Source: Thiospirillum jenense
Lineage (GTDB): Bacteria > Pseudomonadota > Gammaproteobacteria > Chromatiales > Chromatiaceae
Length of the DNA stretch: 64,000 nucleotides
Assembly: GCF_014145225.1 (NCBI RefSeq)
Contig: NZ_JABVCQ010000010.1
Span: 43,837-107,836, forward strand
Direction: 5' to 3'
Shown here: positions 1 through 8,437 of the stretch, piece by piece
Layout of the letters: every line of letters begins with the position of its first letter
Position numbering within the stretch: the first letter of the stretch is position 1
Notes under the pieces: model-generated
Told to the model about the DNA's origin: nothing
Databases searched by the model: none
What the model saw: the letters and a program-made list of their open reading frames with translations, nothing else
Program-made: the position numbers and the translations under genes

Positions 1-579
1 GACTATGTGCTTTTAATGATTGGCGCGGCGTTAGTGAACAATGTCATTCTCGCCCGCTTTTTAGGGTTATGCTCATTTATGGGCGTGACAACCCGCCTTG
101 ATACGGCAATTGGCATGGGATTGGCGACCACCTTTGTTATTACCGTTTCATCAATGGTGGACTGGGCGGTTGGGAATTACCTCCTCGGCCCCTATGATCT
201 ATGGTACCTGCGCACCGTGACCTTTATTTTGGTCATTGCCGCGGCGGTGCAATTTACTGAATTGACGGTGCGCAAGGTGTCACCGCCGTTATTCAAAATG
301 TTGGGGATTTATTTGCCGCTGATTACCACGAATTGTGCGGTATTGGGCGTGGCGTTAATCTTGGTTGAACACAAGATGAACTTTATTGAAGCGACCTTAT
401 TTGGCTTCTCTTCATCATTGGGATTCACCCTGGTGATGGTGATGTTTGCCGGCTTGCGCGAGCGGTTGGCCTTTTCTGAAGTGCCACGTTTATTTGCCGG
501 CCCGCCGATTGGATTTATTACCGCGAGTTTATTGGCATTGGCGTTTTTAGGCTTTTCTGGGATTAGCACCCATTCATAA
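1..579 (+). CDS. rnfA: RnfA/RsxA, ion-translocating electron transport complex subunit A (5' end cut)
   Basis: Integral inner-membrane subunit of the Rnf/Rsx complex, which couples ferredoxin-NAD electron transfer to ion translocation (or keeps SoxR reduced in the Rsx version). The reading frame is already open at base 1 (Asp-Tyr-Val...), and family members begin Met-Thr-Asp-Tyr, so only about two codons are missing. The conserved stretches VNNVILARFLGLCSFMG and LPLITTNCAVLGVAL are present; the latter carries one of the conserved Cys residues of RnfA. Six hydrophobic segments cover the roughly 192-residue protein, the normal length. It is first of rnfA-B-C-D-G-E, with rnfB 15 bases downstream. 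Identification is secure. Confidence 0.96.
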   Translation, partial: DYVLLMIGAALVNNVILARFLGLCSFMGVTTRLDTAIGMGLATTFVITVSSMVDWAVGNYLLGPYDLWYLRTVTFILVIAAAVQFTELTVRKVSPPLFKMLGIYLPLITTNCAVLGVALILVEHKMNFIEATLFGFSSSLGFTLVMVMFAGLRERLAFSEVPRLFAGPPIGFITASLLALAFLGFSGISTHS

Positions 580-594
580 CCGAGGTGACACACG

Positions 595-1137
595 ATGTAT
601 ATGTTGACGGCAATTGGCAGTTTAACCGCAATGGGATTGGCATTAGGTGGCGTATTGGGCGTGGCCGCTCGCTTATTAGCGGTAGAAGAGGATCCGCTTG
701 AATTAGAATTGCAAGGGTTATTACCCGGTTCTCAATGCGGGCAATGCGGTTATGTCGGTTGCTCACAATATGCGGGGGCATTAGCTCGCGGTGAAGCGCC
801 CGTGACGCTGTGCACCCCAGGCGGTAAAGCAGTGGCGGAACAATTAGCAAAACGCTTGGGTGTTTCGGTGGATTTATCCGATCATGTTGCGCCAGTGCCG
901 ACCTATGCGTTTATTAATGAAGACCTGTGCGTGGGTTGCACGCGGTGTATTAAAGAGTGTTCGGTGGACGGTATTATCGGGGCAAATAAACAAATGCACA
1001 CGGTAATGGCTGATAATTGTCACGGTTGCGGCAAATGTGTTGAAGTCTGCCCGACGAATGCCATTAAAATGGTCAAGATTCCGAAAACATTGGCGACCTG
1101 GCATTGGCCGAAACCGCAATCAGAAACGCTGCACTAA
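595..1137 (+). CDS. rnfB: RnfB/RsxB, iron-sulfur subunit of the Rnf complex
   Basis: Peripheral Fe-S protein anchored by one N-terminal membrane helix (residues about 4-25), passing electrons from the soluble donor into the Rnf complex. After the helix comes the Fe-S domain with GSQCGQCGYVGC followed by a fourth Cys in VTLCTPGG. Two ferredoxin-type 4Fe-4S motifs follow: CVGCTRCIKEC and CHGCGKCVEVCP. The first ferredoxin motif has Ser where Pro usually follows the fourth Cys. At 180 residues it is slightly shorter than the E. coli protein (192). The spacing after rnfA and the following rnfC show operon organisation. Confidence 0.96.
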   Translation: MYMLTAIGSLTAMGLALGGVLGVAARLLAVEEDPLELELQGLLPGSQCGQCGYVGCSQYAGALARGEAPVTLCTPGGKAVAEQLAKRLGVSVDLSDHVAPVPTYAFINEDLCVGCTRCIKECSVDGIIGANKQMHTVMADNCHGCGKCVEVCPTNAIKMVKIPKTLATWHWPKPQSETLH

Positions 1138-1222
1138 TTGCACACCTCGAATTGAAAATAACAAGCCCCACGCCGCGTTGTTTAATTATTCACAACGCGG
1201 CAATTGTTTGGAGAGTCATTAA

Positions 1223-2677
1223 ATGAAAACTTTTCCAGTGCGGGGCGGTATCCATCCCGAATACCGCAAAGAATTAACCGGTGAATTGGCAATTGAACGC
1301 TTGCCATTACCCGAGCGGTTATACATTCCGCTGCAACAGCATATCGGCGCGCCAGCCGAGGTGTTGGTGCAAGCCGGTGATCTGGTCGCCAAAGGGCAGG
1401 TGATTGCGCGGCGGCAGGGCAACATTTCCGTACATCATCACGCCTCGACCTCGGGGCAGGTGGTGGAAGTGACCGAAATTCCCGCGCCGCACCCGACTGG
1501 GCTGCCGCAGGCGACGGTGGTGATCGCCCCCGACGGGCAGGATGTGTGGGGCGTGTTGCCCGCTCCCATCGCCGATCCGTTCGCCGCCAGTCCACAGGCG
1601 ATTGCCGAGCGCGTGGCGGAATCGGGCATCGTTGGCATGGGCGGCGCGACCTTCCCGGCGGCGGTGAAATTGAACTTGGGTATTCAGTATCGCATTGAAA
1701 CGCTGTTGCTTAACGGGGCGGAGTGCGAGCCGTACTTGACCTGTGATGATCGGGTGATGCGCGAGTACACCGACGAAGTCGTTGATGGTGCGCGCATTAT
1801 GGCGCACGCGCTCGGTGCGGCGCGCATCGTGATTGCGATTGAGGACAATAAACCGCAGGCGTTGGAGAAAATCACCGCCGCTGCCGCCGCGTTTCCAGAA
1901 ATCACGGTAACGCCGGTGCCGGTGAAATATCCGATGGGATCGGAGCGGCATTTGACCTTTGCGATCACCGGCCGCGAAACGCCGGCGCGCAAATTGACGG
2001 CGGACATCGGCGTCGTGGTGCATAACGTAGCGACAGCGCGGGCGGTGCATCAGGCGGTGCGATTTGGGCGACCGCTGGTGTCGCGGGTGGTGACGGTGAG
2101 TGGTCAAGCCATTGCGCAGCCGAAGAATATTGAAGCACCAATTGGGGCGCGGGTGAGTGATTTGATTGAATTCTGCGGCGGATTTAGCCAGCCACCGGAG
2201 CGCATGGTGCAGGGCGGGCCGATGATGGGATCGCCGTTACCGGGACTGGACGTGCCAGTCGTCAAAGGCACGTCGGGCATTTTGGCGTTGACGGCGCTGG
2301 AAATTAACGACCGCCCGTCTGATCCGTGCATCCGCTGCGGCTCGTGCGTCGCCATCTGCGCCTGCGGCTTGACACCAGTGGAAATCGCCGCCCGCATTCG
2401 CCATGACGACCTCGACGGTGCCGTCAAACTCGGCGTGATGGACTGCGTCTCCTGCGGCAGTTGCTCGTGGGTCTGCCCATCGCACATCCCGCTGGTGCAT
2501 TATTTCAATTACGCCAAAGGGGCGGTCAATGCCAAAGCGCGGGTGGATCAAAAAACTGAGCGCACCAAGACGTTGGCTGAGGCACACAATGCGCGGCTGG
2601 AAAGATTGGCGGCGCAGCGGGCGGCATCACGCAAACCCAAAGCGGCGGCGGCAGCGACTGATGAGGCTGGCGCATGA
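1223..2677 (+). CDS. rnfC: RnfC/RsxC, NADH-binding Fe-S subunit of the Rnf complex
   Basis: Peripheral subunit that binds NADH/FMN and carries two 4Fe-4S clusters. The N-terminal region has GGIHPEYRKE and the flavin/NADH part has GMGGATFPAAVK and LLLNGAECEPYLTCDDR, typical of the family. Cluster motifs lie at about residues 367-420: CIRCGSCVAICACGL and CVSCGSCSWVCP. The first is odd: the usual Cys-Pro-Ala-Gly becomes Cys-Ala-Cys-Gly, losing the proline and gaining a cysteine. At 484 residues it lacks the long Ala-rich tail of E. coli RsxC (740 residues), as in many relatives. Most of the gene is GC-rich with CTG leucines, unlike rnfA/B. It overlaps rnfD by four bases (ATGA). Confidence 0.95.
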   Translation: MKTFPVRGGIHPEYRKELTGELAIERLPLPERLYIPLQQHIGAPAEVLVQAGDLVAKGQVIARRQGNISVHHHASTSGQVVEVTEIPAPHPTGLPQATVVIAPDGQDVWGVLPAPIADPFAASPQAIAERVAESGIVGMGGATFPAAVKLNLGIQYRIETLLLNGAECEPYLTCDDRVMREYTDEVVDGARIMAHALGAARIVIAIEDNKPQALEKITAAAAAFPEITVTPVPVKYPMGSERHLTFAITGRETPARKLTADIGVVVHNVATARAVHQAVRFGRPLVSRVVTVSGQAIAQPKNIEAPIGARVSDLIEFCGGFSQPPERMVQGGPMMGSPLPGLDVPVVKGTSGILALTALEINDRPSDPCIRCGSCVAICACGLTPVEIAARIRHDDLDGAVKLGVMDCVSCGSCSWVCPSHIPLVHYFNYAKGAVNAKARVDQKTERTKTLAEAHNARLERLAAQRAASRKPKAAAAATDEAGA

Positions 2678-3789
2678 AATTTCCCAATATTCAAGACGTT
2701 TCTGACCGCAGCGGGCCGTTCGCGCACACCGAAAACACCGTGCAACGTACCATGTTCACGGTGCTTTTGGCGCTAGTCCCCGCCACCGTCCTTGACCTGT
2801 ATCTATTTGGTTGGCCGGCAATTTTTCTATTCGGCGTCACCGTCGGTTCATGCGTATTCGTTGAGGCATTCAGCATGGTGCTGGCGCAGCGCCGCGTGAT
2901 TGCCACCATTAGCGACGGCTCGGCGGTTTTAACTGGCTGGTTATTAGCCATGACCTTACCGCCCTGGGCGCCGTGGTGGATTGGTTTATTAGGTGCGGTA
3001 TTCGCCATCTTATTAGCCAAACAACCCTTCGGTGGATTAGGTCAAAACCTATTCAATCCCGCAATGGTGGCGCGGGTGGCATTATTAGTGTCATTCCCCG
3101 TCGCCATGACTGCGTGGGTTGCGCCGCATCCGTTATTTACCGACAACGCGCCCAGTTTTAATCAAGCCATTAGCATTACTTTTCATAGCGACATGCCGGA
3201 TGGGATTACCGCCGCAACGGCATTGGGGTATGTAAAAACGGAATTGTCACGCGGCATTCCGGCGTCGCAATCGGTGTATGAATACGGGCGCACCATTAAC
3301 ATGACCAGTTATACACCATACGCGGTCAATTCAGCGGTTGGGTATAAATCGGGCAGTTTAGGCGAAACGTCGGCATTTTTAATTCTGCTCGGCGGACTGT
3401 TTTTAATTCGGCGGCGAATTATTACTTGGCACATCCCGGGCATGGTATTAGGCACCATTTTCGTATTCGCTACCGTATTCAATTTGGTGAATCCCGACCG
3501 CTTCTCACCCGCCTGGTTTCATTTAATCTCCGGCGCCACCTTCCTCGGTGCATTTTTCATTGCCACCGATTACGTCACCTCGCCCGTATCAAAAACCGGG
3601 CAATTAATCTTTGGCTTTGGCGTGGGCGCATTAACCTGGGTCATTCGCACCTTTGCCGGTTATCCCGAAGGCATGGCCTTTGCCGTGTTATTAATGAACT
3701 CCGTCACACCCATTATTGACCAATACACGCGGCCGCGATTATTTGGGCGCACCCGTAAAGGTGATCCATTGCCAGTGGAGGGCAAGTAA
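2674..3789 (+). CDS. rnfD: RnfD/RsxD, flavin-bearing membrane subunit of the Rnf complex
   Basis: Polytopic membrane subunit with covalently bound FMN, homologous to NqrB. The sequence shows the LAKQPFGGLGQNLFNPAMVA region and a C-terminal HLISGATFLGAFFIATDYVT region. The FMN-linked threonine should be about Thr182, in DGITAATALG, which aligns with DGISQATPLD of E. coli RsxD (from memory). At 371 residues it has normal length. The start ATG overlaps the rnfC stop and the stop overlaps the rnfG start (TAATG), so translation is coupled. Synonymous codon choice switches from GC-rich to TTA/ATT-rich at about base 2910, inside the gene. Confidence 0.96.
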   Translation: MKFPNIQDVSDRSGPFAHTENTVQRTMFTVLLALVPATVLDLYLFGWPAIFLFGVTVGSCVFVEAFSMVLAQRRVIATISDGSAVLTGWLLAMTLPPWAPWWIGLLGAVFAILLAKQPFGGLGQNLFNPAMVARVALLVSFPVAMTAWVAPHPLFTDNAPSFNQAISITFHSDMPDGITAATALGYVKTELSRGIPASQSVYEYGRTINMTSYTPYAVNSAVGYKSGSLGETSAFLILLGGLFLIRRRIITWHIPGMVLGTIFVFATVFNLVNPDRFSPAWFHLISGATFLGAFFIATDYVTSPVSKTGQLIFGFGVGALTWVIRTFAGYPEGMAFAVLLMNSVTPIIDQYTRPRLFGRTRKGDPLPVEGK

Positions 3790-4394
3790 TGAAAGCAGAC
3801 CAACCCATTTTTATGCACGGCGTCATTCTCGCCGTCTTCTGCTTAGGTTACGGAGTTTATTTGGCATTAACTGAATTGGCCGCGCATGATGCCATTCTAG
3901 CGCGGGCATTGGAAGATCGCCAAAACTCATTAGCGCAAGTCATTCCTGAGCAATTGCATGATAATAATCCGGCAATTGATACCATTGTCATACCCGACGC
4001 TGATGGCAATGACTTAACCATTTATCGGGCGCGTCAAGGCAATACCGTCACGGGCGTTGCGTATGAAACTTATGGCTCAGGCTATGCCGGGCAAATGCGC
4101 TTTATGCTCGGCATTGATGCGGACGGTAAAATCCTCGGCGTGCGGGTATTAAGTCATAAAGAAACGCCCGGGTTGGGTGATAAAATCGACGTGAAACGCG
4201 CCGATTGGATGCTGCAATTTGACGGCTTATCATTAGGCAATCCGCCAATAGAAAAATGGGCAGTGAAAAAGGATGGCGGGCAATTCGATCAATTCACCGG
4301 CGCCACCATTACCCCGCGTGGCACCATTGACGCAATTCGTAAAGGCTTAGAATTCTTTGCCGAACATCGCGCACAGTTATTGGAGAATCAATAA
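3789..4394 (+). CDS. rnfG: RnfG/RsxG, covalent-FMN subunit of the Rnf complex
   Basis: Membrane-anchored periplasmic flavoprotein of the Rnf complex (NqrC-like). One N-terminal membrane helix (about residues 9-28) precedes an FMN-binding domain. The attachment motif S(T)GAT-[IL]-T is seen as FTGATITPRG, making Thr173 the expected FMN-phosphoester site. The preceding HKETPGLGDKI is the conserved block of the family. Length 201 residues is usual. It overlaps rnfD and rnfE by one base each at TAATG junctions, so the three genes are probably translationally coupled. Confidence 0.95.
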   Translation: MKADQPIFMHGVILAVFCLGYGVYLALTELAAHDAILARALEDRQNSLAQVIPEQLHDNNPAIDTIVIPDADGNDLTIYRARQGNTVTGVAYETYGSGYAGQMRFMLGIDADGKILGVRVLSHKETPGLGDKIDVKRADWMLQFDGLSLGNPPIEKWAVKKDGGQFDQFTGATITPRGTIDAIRKGLEFFAEHRAQLLENQ

Positions 4395-5065
4395 TGGCAA
4401 CGAGTTATAGCCGCATCATTCGTGACGGTTTATGGGAAAACAATGGCGTCTTATCCATGCTATTGGGCATGTGTCCGACAATGGCAATGACCACCAGCGC
4501 CACGAATGCGTTGGGCATGGGATTAGCAACCGCTGTGGTGATGGCCGCATCGAGTTTAATGGTTGCCGCCTTTCGCAATTACATTACCCGAGAAGTGCGT
4601 ATTCCCGTGTACATTCTCATTATTGCCGCGAATGTCACCTTTGTTGATTTGGTGATGAATGCGTGGATGCACGAATTATACAAGGTGCTGGGATTATTCA
4701 TTCCACTCATTGTGTCAAATTGCTTACCATTAGCGCGATTAGAAGCCTTTGCCGCTAAAGAACCGGTATTGCCGTCATTTCTCGATGGTTTATTTATGGG
4801 GCTGGGTTTTACACTCGCATTAACCATGATTGGTTCAGTGCGTGAAATTATCGGCGCCGGTACTTTATTTGCCGATGCGTCATTATTATTCGGCCCCGCA
4901 TTCAAGTTCATGGAAATTAAACTGATGGAACCAGACATGGCAATTTTAATGATGATCTTGCCACCGGGCGGGTTTTTAGTGACGGGCTTAATGGTGGTAT
5001 TCAAACGCATTCTCGACATCCGCGCTGGCAAGGGCATTCAAATGGCCGGAGCGCATAGCGTTTAA
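4394..5065 (+). CDS. rnfE: RnfE/RsxE, membrane subunit of the Rnf complex
   Basis: Integral membrane subunit, paralogous to RnfA, with six predicted helices in 223 residues. Diagnostic stretches are DGLWENNGVLSMLLGMCP and FIPLIVSNCLPLARLEAFA, the conserved Cys residues matching those of RnfA and thought to bind an Fe-S cluster within the membrane. It is the last gene of the operon; nth, which commonly follows, is not here. A perfect inverted repeat lies 21 bases after the stop, consistent with the operon ending here. Confidence 0.95.
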   Translation: MATSYSRIIRDGLWENNGVLSMLLGMCPTMAMTTSATNALGMGLATAVVMAASSLMVAAFRNYITREVRIPVYILIIAANVTFVDLVMNAWMHELYKVLGLFIPLIVSNCLPLARLEAFAAKEPVLPSFLDGLFMGLGFTLALTMIGSVREIIGAGTLFADASLLFGPAFKFMEIKLMEPDMAILMMILPPGGFLVTGLMVVFKRILDIRAGKGIQMAGAHSV

Positions 5066-5086
5066 TGCGTTGATTTGACTTGCTTT

Positions 5087-5112
5087 TTGGGGTGGACATC
5101 ATGCCACCCCAA
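5087..5112 (+). terminator. Hairpin after the rnf operon
   Basis: Perfect 9-bp inverted repeat TTGGGGTGG / CCACCCCAA with an 8-base loop, 21 bases after the rnfE stop. The stem is GC-rich enough for an intrinsic terminator, but there is no clear run of T after it, so termination is inferred mainly from position. It could equally protect the 3' end of the mRNA. Related CCACC/GGTGG hairpins occur in spacers of the flagellar operon. Confidence 0.5.
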
Positions 5113-5282
5113 TCCTATCCCAACCACCGGCACATCATTCCAACTCCCGCCCCGCCGCTGGTTTAATCAGAATTTCATCACTTCTTTATTCCCCCGCAAT
5201 ATAGCCATGCGAGCATGACGTATCGGTGGTGATTAAAAACCATCCGTCTATTGCTATTTTTGCTATTAAAAGGGGAATGAAT

Positions 5283-6098
5283 ATGAGTCATATTGAACCG
5301 CTGCGCCCATTGCGTTACCGCACCATTTGGCTATCGGATTTACATCTGGGGTCACGCGGGTGTCAAGCCGATTTAATTTTAGAATTTTTGCAAAAAACTG
5401 CCAGCAAACAACTCTACCTGGTCGGCGATATTATTGACTTCTGGGCAATGAAAAAGGGCGTGTATTGGCCGGAAAAGCATAATCACATTGTGCAATGTCT
5501 GCTGGAAAAAGCGCGGCAAGGAACAGAGATAATTTATATTCCTGGTAATCACGATGACATGATGCGTAACTACATTGGAACGCATTTTGGTCAGATTGCC
5601 GTGCGGGATGAAGTCATTCATACCACTTTGGCAGGCGAGCGATTATTAGTGATGCACGGCGATGTATTTGATCAGGTTGTGCAACACGGGCGCTGGCTGG
5701 CGTTCATTGGTTCCAATTTGTATGATTTATTACTCGCTATTAACCAACGATTTAATGGTTTGCGGCGACATTTCGGACTGCGCTATTGGTCACTCGCCGC
5801 ATTTCTCAAACGTCATGTTAAAAATGCGGTAAATTACATTGGGCGGTATGAATACGCCGTTGCTCATGCAGCGCGGCGATTAGAAGTTGATGGCATCGTG
5901 TGTGGTCATATTCACCATGCCGAATTACGCGCAATTGACGGTGTCACCTATTGCAATTGTGGTGATTGGGTGGAGAATTGCACCGCATTAGTTGAACATC
6001 ACGATGGACAGCTTGAAGTGTTGCATTGGTTGGAAATGCAGCAATCATTTAAGAATACAGACTGGTATCTTAAACCTGCAACGGCACAGGTGAATTAA
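5283..6098 (+). CDS. LpxH-like UDP-2,3-diacylglucosamine diphosphatase family metallophosphoesterase
   Basis: Calcineurin-like phosphoesterase of the LpxH/LpxH2-like branch, which cleaves UDP-2,3-diacylglucosamine to lipid X in lipid A synthesis. The metal-binding motifs appear in order: SDLHLG (about residues 16-21), VGDIIDFW, GNHDD, MHGDVFD and GHIHHAE. The true substrate is not certain, since this branch is more distant from classical LpxH. The start at 5283 is chosen because AGGGGA at 5271-5276 sits six bases upstream; an upstream ATG at 5277 has no room for a ribosome site and a GTG at 5226 would add an unrelated leader. It stands alone, with a PAP2 gene converging on it. Confidence 0.8.
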   Translation: MSHIEPLRPLRYRTIWLSDLHLGSRGCQADLILEFLQKTASKQLYLVGDIIDFWAMKKGVYWPEKHNHIVQCLLEKARQGTEIIYIPGNHDDMMRNYIGTHFGQIAVRDEVIHTTLAGERLLVMHGDVFDQVVQHGRWLAFIGSNLYDLLLAINQRFNGLRRHFGLRYWSLAAFLKRHVKNAVNYIGRYEYAVAHAARRLEVDGIVCGHIHHAELRAIDGVTYCNCGDWVENCTALVEHHDGQLEVLHWLEMQQSFKNTDWYLKPATAQVN

Positions 6099-6116
6099 CC
6101 ATACGACATATTTGCT

Positions 6117-6965
6117 TTAGTTTAATTCAGAACGGCGGAATAAAGTCGGCAATTTGTACAAATAAATCATCATACCCAGTGCCACAGCGGCAACCCCCCG
6201 CACCATTAAATCAACGTGCGGATAACCGCTGCCGCTAATTATCAGTGATAGGGCGGCGCTGATGGCAATGATAATAAATAGAGTGTGTAACCAACCGCTG
6301 GTGATTCCCCATTGATAATGCTGCGCTAATCCAATACCTAGCCACGCGGCGAATACGCCGCCCGCCAATCCGGCCGTCACATCAATTGGCCAATGCACCC
6401 CTATTGCAATACGACTAAACCCCACCAGTATTGCTAATAACCCAAATAATAACCGCCATTCAATCCAGCGGTAATGACACATTAACACGGCAAAAAAAAC
6501 GCCGGCGGTGACGCTATGTCCTGACGGAAAACTGTGGCGTTTTAATTCATTTCCAATCAAATAAAACGCATCTGACGTTAATACGGCGGGCGGGCGGGCT
6601 GCATCAAAAAGTGGTTTTAATCCGCGTGCATACAGCGCCGCAATCAACGCCGAGATTATTAAACTCCAGAATACATGCGGCGAGCGCCGGGCAATTATTA
6701 ACGTAATAACCAATAGCAGACGTTCATCGCCAAGCAGGGTTAACGCTGCCCAATATTTATTCGGGTATTGATGCGCCCACGCATTGAGTGCAATAAACCC
6801 ACTATGATAATCACCAATGCTCCACAAGGCCAATGTGATTAAAACCAACGCCGCTGTAATCATTAACAAAAAACGGCGTTCTGGCGGTGTATTTGGCAAG
6901 TGCGCCGCGCGATTTAAATCATTCTTTAGGACAGCATACCAAGTGCTGAGTGCTTGATTAAACAT
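6117..6965 (-). CDS. PAP2-family membrane phosphatase
   Basis: Integral membrane lipid phosphatase of the PAP2 superfamily, acting on a phospho- or pyrophospholipid such as undecaprenyl pyrophosphate or phosphatidylglycerol phosphate; the substrate cannot be told from sequence. The three PAP2 motifs are visible: KPLFDAARPP (motif 1, Lys and Arg-Pro), PSGHS (motif 2) and SRIAIGVHWPIDV (motif 3, catalytic His and Asp). About seven hydrophobic helices span the 282 residues, including two C-terminal helices after motif 3. It converges with the LpxH-like gene, with only 18 bases between the stops. Confidence 0.85.
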   Translation of the reverse strand: MFNQALSTWYAVLKNDLNRAAHLPNTPPERRFLLMITAALVLITLALWSIGDYHSGFIALNAWAHQYPNKYWAALTLLGDERLLLVITLIIARRSPHVFWSLIISALIAALYARGLKPLFDAARPPAVLTSDAFYLIGNELKRHSFPSGHSVTAGVFFAVLMCHYRWIEWRLLFGLLAILVGFSRIAIGVHWPIDVTAGLAGGVFAAWLGIGLAQHYQWGITSGWLHTLFIIIAISAALSLIISGSGYPHVDLMVRGVAAVALGMMIYLYKLPTLFRRSELN

Positions 6966-7039
6966 GTGTCAACCAATGGTGCAATGCCAATTTAATTTTA
7001 TTTAAGGTGCGTAAAAATCAATTGTTGGTGAACGAATAT

Positions 7040-8437
7040 TTATAGTTTTAATTCTTTAATTTTGCGGGTCAAAGTATTGCGCCCCCAGCCTAATAACTTT
7101 GCTGCTTCTTGCCGCCGCCCGCCGGTGTGTTCCAATGCACAATCAATTAACACCCGTTCAAAAGTCGGCATTGCCGTTGCCAATAATGATTGCTGACCGA
7201 TACGCAACATGCGCCGCGCCCAACTGCGCAATAACGTCTCCCATTGTTCCTGTTCATCCGGAACTTGATTGTCTAATGTATTCAAATCTGGCGGTAAATC
7301 TTCAGCGTGAATTTCTTTACTCGACGCCATCACTGTCAACCAACGGGCGGTATTTTCTAATTGACGCACGTTACCCGGCCAATCTAATTGCTTGAGTTTT
7401 TCAATCGCATCGGTTGCTAATACTTTGGTTTCGCAATTCAATTCTTTAGCGGCTTGGGTTAAAAAATAACGCATTAACAATGCAATGTCTTCGCGCCGTT
7501 CGCGTAATGGTGGTAAATGAATACGAATGACATTAATTCGATGAAATAAATCCTCACGAAATAATCCGCGCCGTACTAATTCTTGTAAGTTTTGATGTGT
7601 TGCAGCAATGATGCGGACGTCCACTTTAATTGAAGTTAACCCCCCGACACGATAAAATTCGCCGTCCGCCAAGACGCGCAATAAGCGTGTTTGTAATTCA
7701 GCAGGCATATCACCAATTTCATCTAAAAATAATGTCCCGCCATCGGCTTGTTCAAACCGACCTTGACGCCGCGCTTGTGCGCCAGTAAATGCACCGCGTT
7801 CATGGCCAAATAATTCAGATTCCATTAAATCACGCGGAATTGCTGCCATATTTAATGCAATAAAGGGCGCATGAGAACGCGGGCTATGACGATGCAATGC
7901 GCGTGCAACTAATTCTTTCCCAGTGCCAGATTCGCCGTTAATTAACACGGTAATATGCGATTTTGCTAATCGCCCAATGGCACGGAATACTTCCTGCATG
8001 GTAGGTGCTTCACCAATGATATCCGGCGTATGAGTAAAAGAGTCTTCTGCATGATTGGGCGTATTGGTTTGACAGCGACACGCCCGCTGGACTTGGTCAA
8101 CTGCGTCATCAATATCAAATGGTTTGGGTAAATATTCAAATGCGCCACCATGAAAAGCAGAGACGGCGCTATCTAAATCAGAATGTGCTGTCATAATAAT
8201 GACTGGCAATATTGGATATTGCGTTTTTATTTGACGTAATAATTCTAAACCATCAATCCCCGGCATCCGTATATCCGATAAAATCACATCGGGTTGTTCA
8301 CGTTGCAGTGCATCCATGACGCCAATACCATTAGAAAAACTAGTCACATCCATGTGCGCCTGGCGTAATGCACGTTCTAAAACCCAGCGAATAGATCGGT
8401 CATCATCAATGACCCAAATGCGTGGTATTCTATTCAT
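7040..8437 (-). CDS. ntrC: NtrC/GlnG nitrogen-regulation sigma-54 activator
   Basis: Response regulator that activates sigma-54 promoters (glnA and others) under nitrogen limitation. The receiver domain has the acidic pair in WVIDDDRS and the phospho-acceptor Asp in ILSDIRMPG. The AAA+ domain carries Walker A GESGTGKE, the sigma-54 contact loop GAFTGA and Walker B-like [12 protein letters not shown] Fis-type helix-turn-helix ends the protein ([18 protein letters not shown]). The ATG at 8437 gives 465 residues and overlaps the ntrB stop by 8 bases, the normal coupled arrangement; the longer frame back to 8500 adds 21 residues unlike the family and overlaps ntrB further. Confidence 0.95.
   Translation of the reverse strand: MNRIPRIWVIDDDRSIRWVLERALRQAHMDVTSFSNGIGVMDALQREQPDVILSDIRMPGIDGLELLRQIKTQYPILPVIIMTAHSDLDSAVSAFHGGAFEYLPKPFDIDDAVDQVQRACRCQTNTPNHAEDSFTHTPDIIGEAPTMQEVFRAIGRLAKSHITVLINGESGTGKELVARALHRHSPRSHAPFIALNMAAIPRDLMESELFGHERGAFTGAQARRQGRFEQADGGTLFLDEIGDMPAELQTRLLRVLADGEFYRVGGLTSIKVDVRIIAATHQNLQELVRRGLFREDLFHRINVIRIHLPPLRERREDIALLMRYFLTQAAKELNCETKVLATDAIEKLKQLDWPGNVRQLENTARWLTVMASSKEIHAEDLPPDLNTLDNQVPDEQEQWETLLRSWARRMLRIGQQSLLATAMPTFERVLIDCALEHTGGRRQEAAKLLGWGRNTLTRKIKELKL

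Noticed and set aside
1319..2107. Long antisense frame opposite rnfC (262 codons)
   Set aside because: It lies entirely opposite a well-conserved Fe-S gene; its length results from GC-rich codon use, and the translated product is Arg/His-rich without family motifs.
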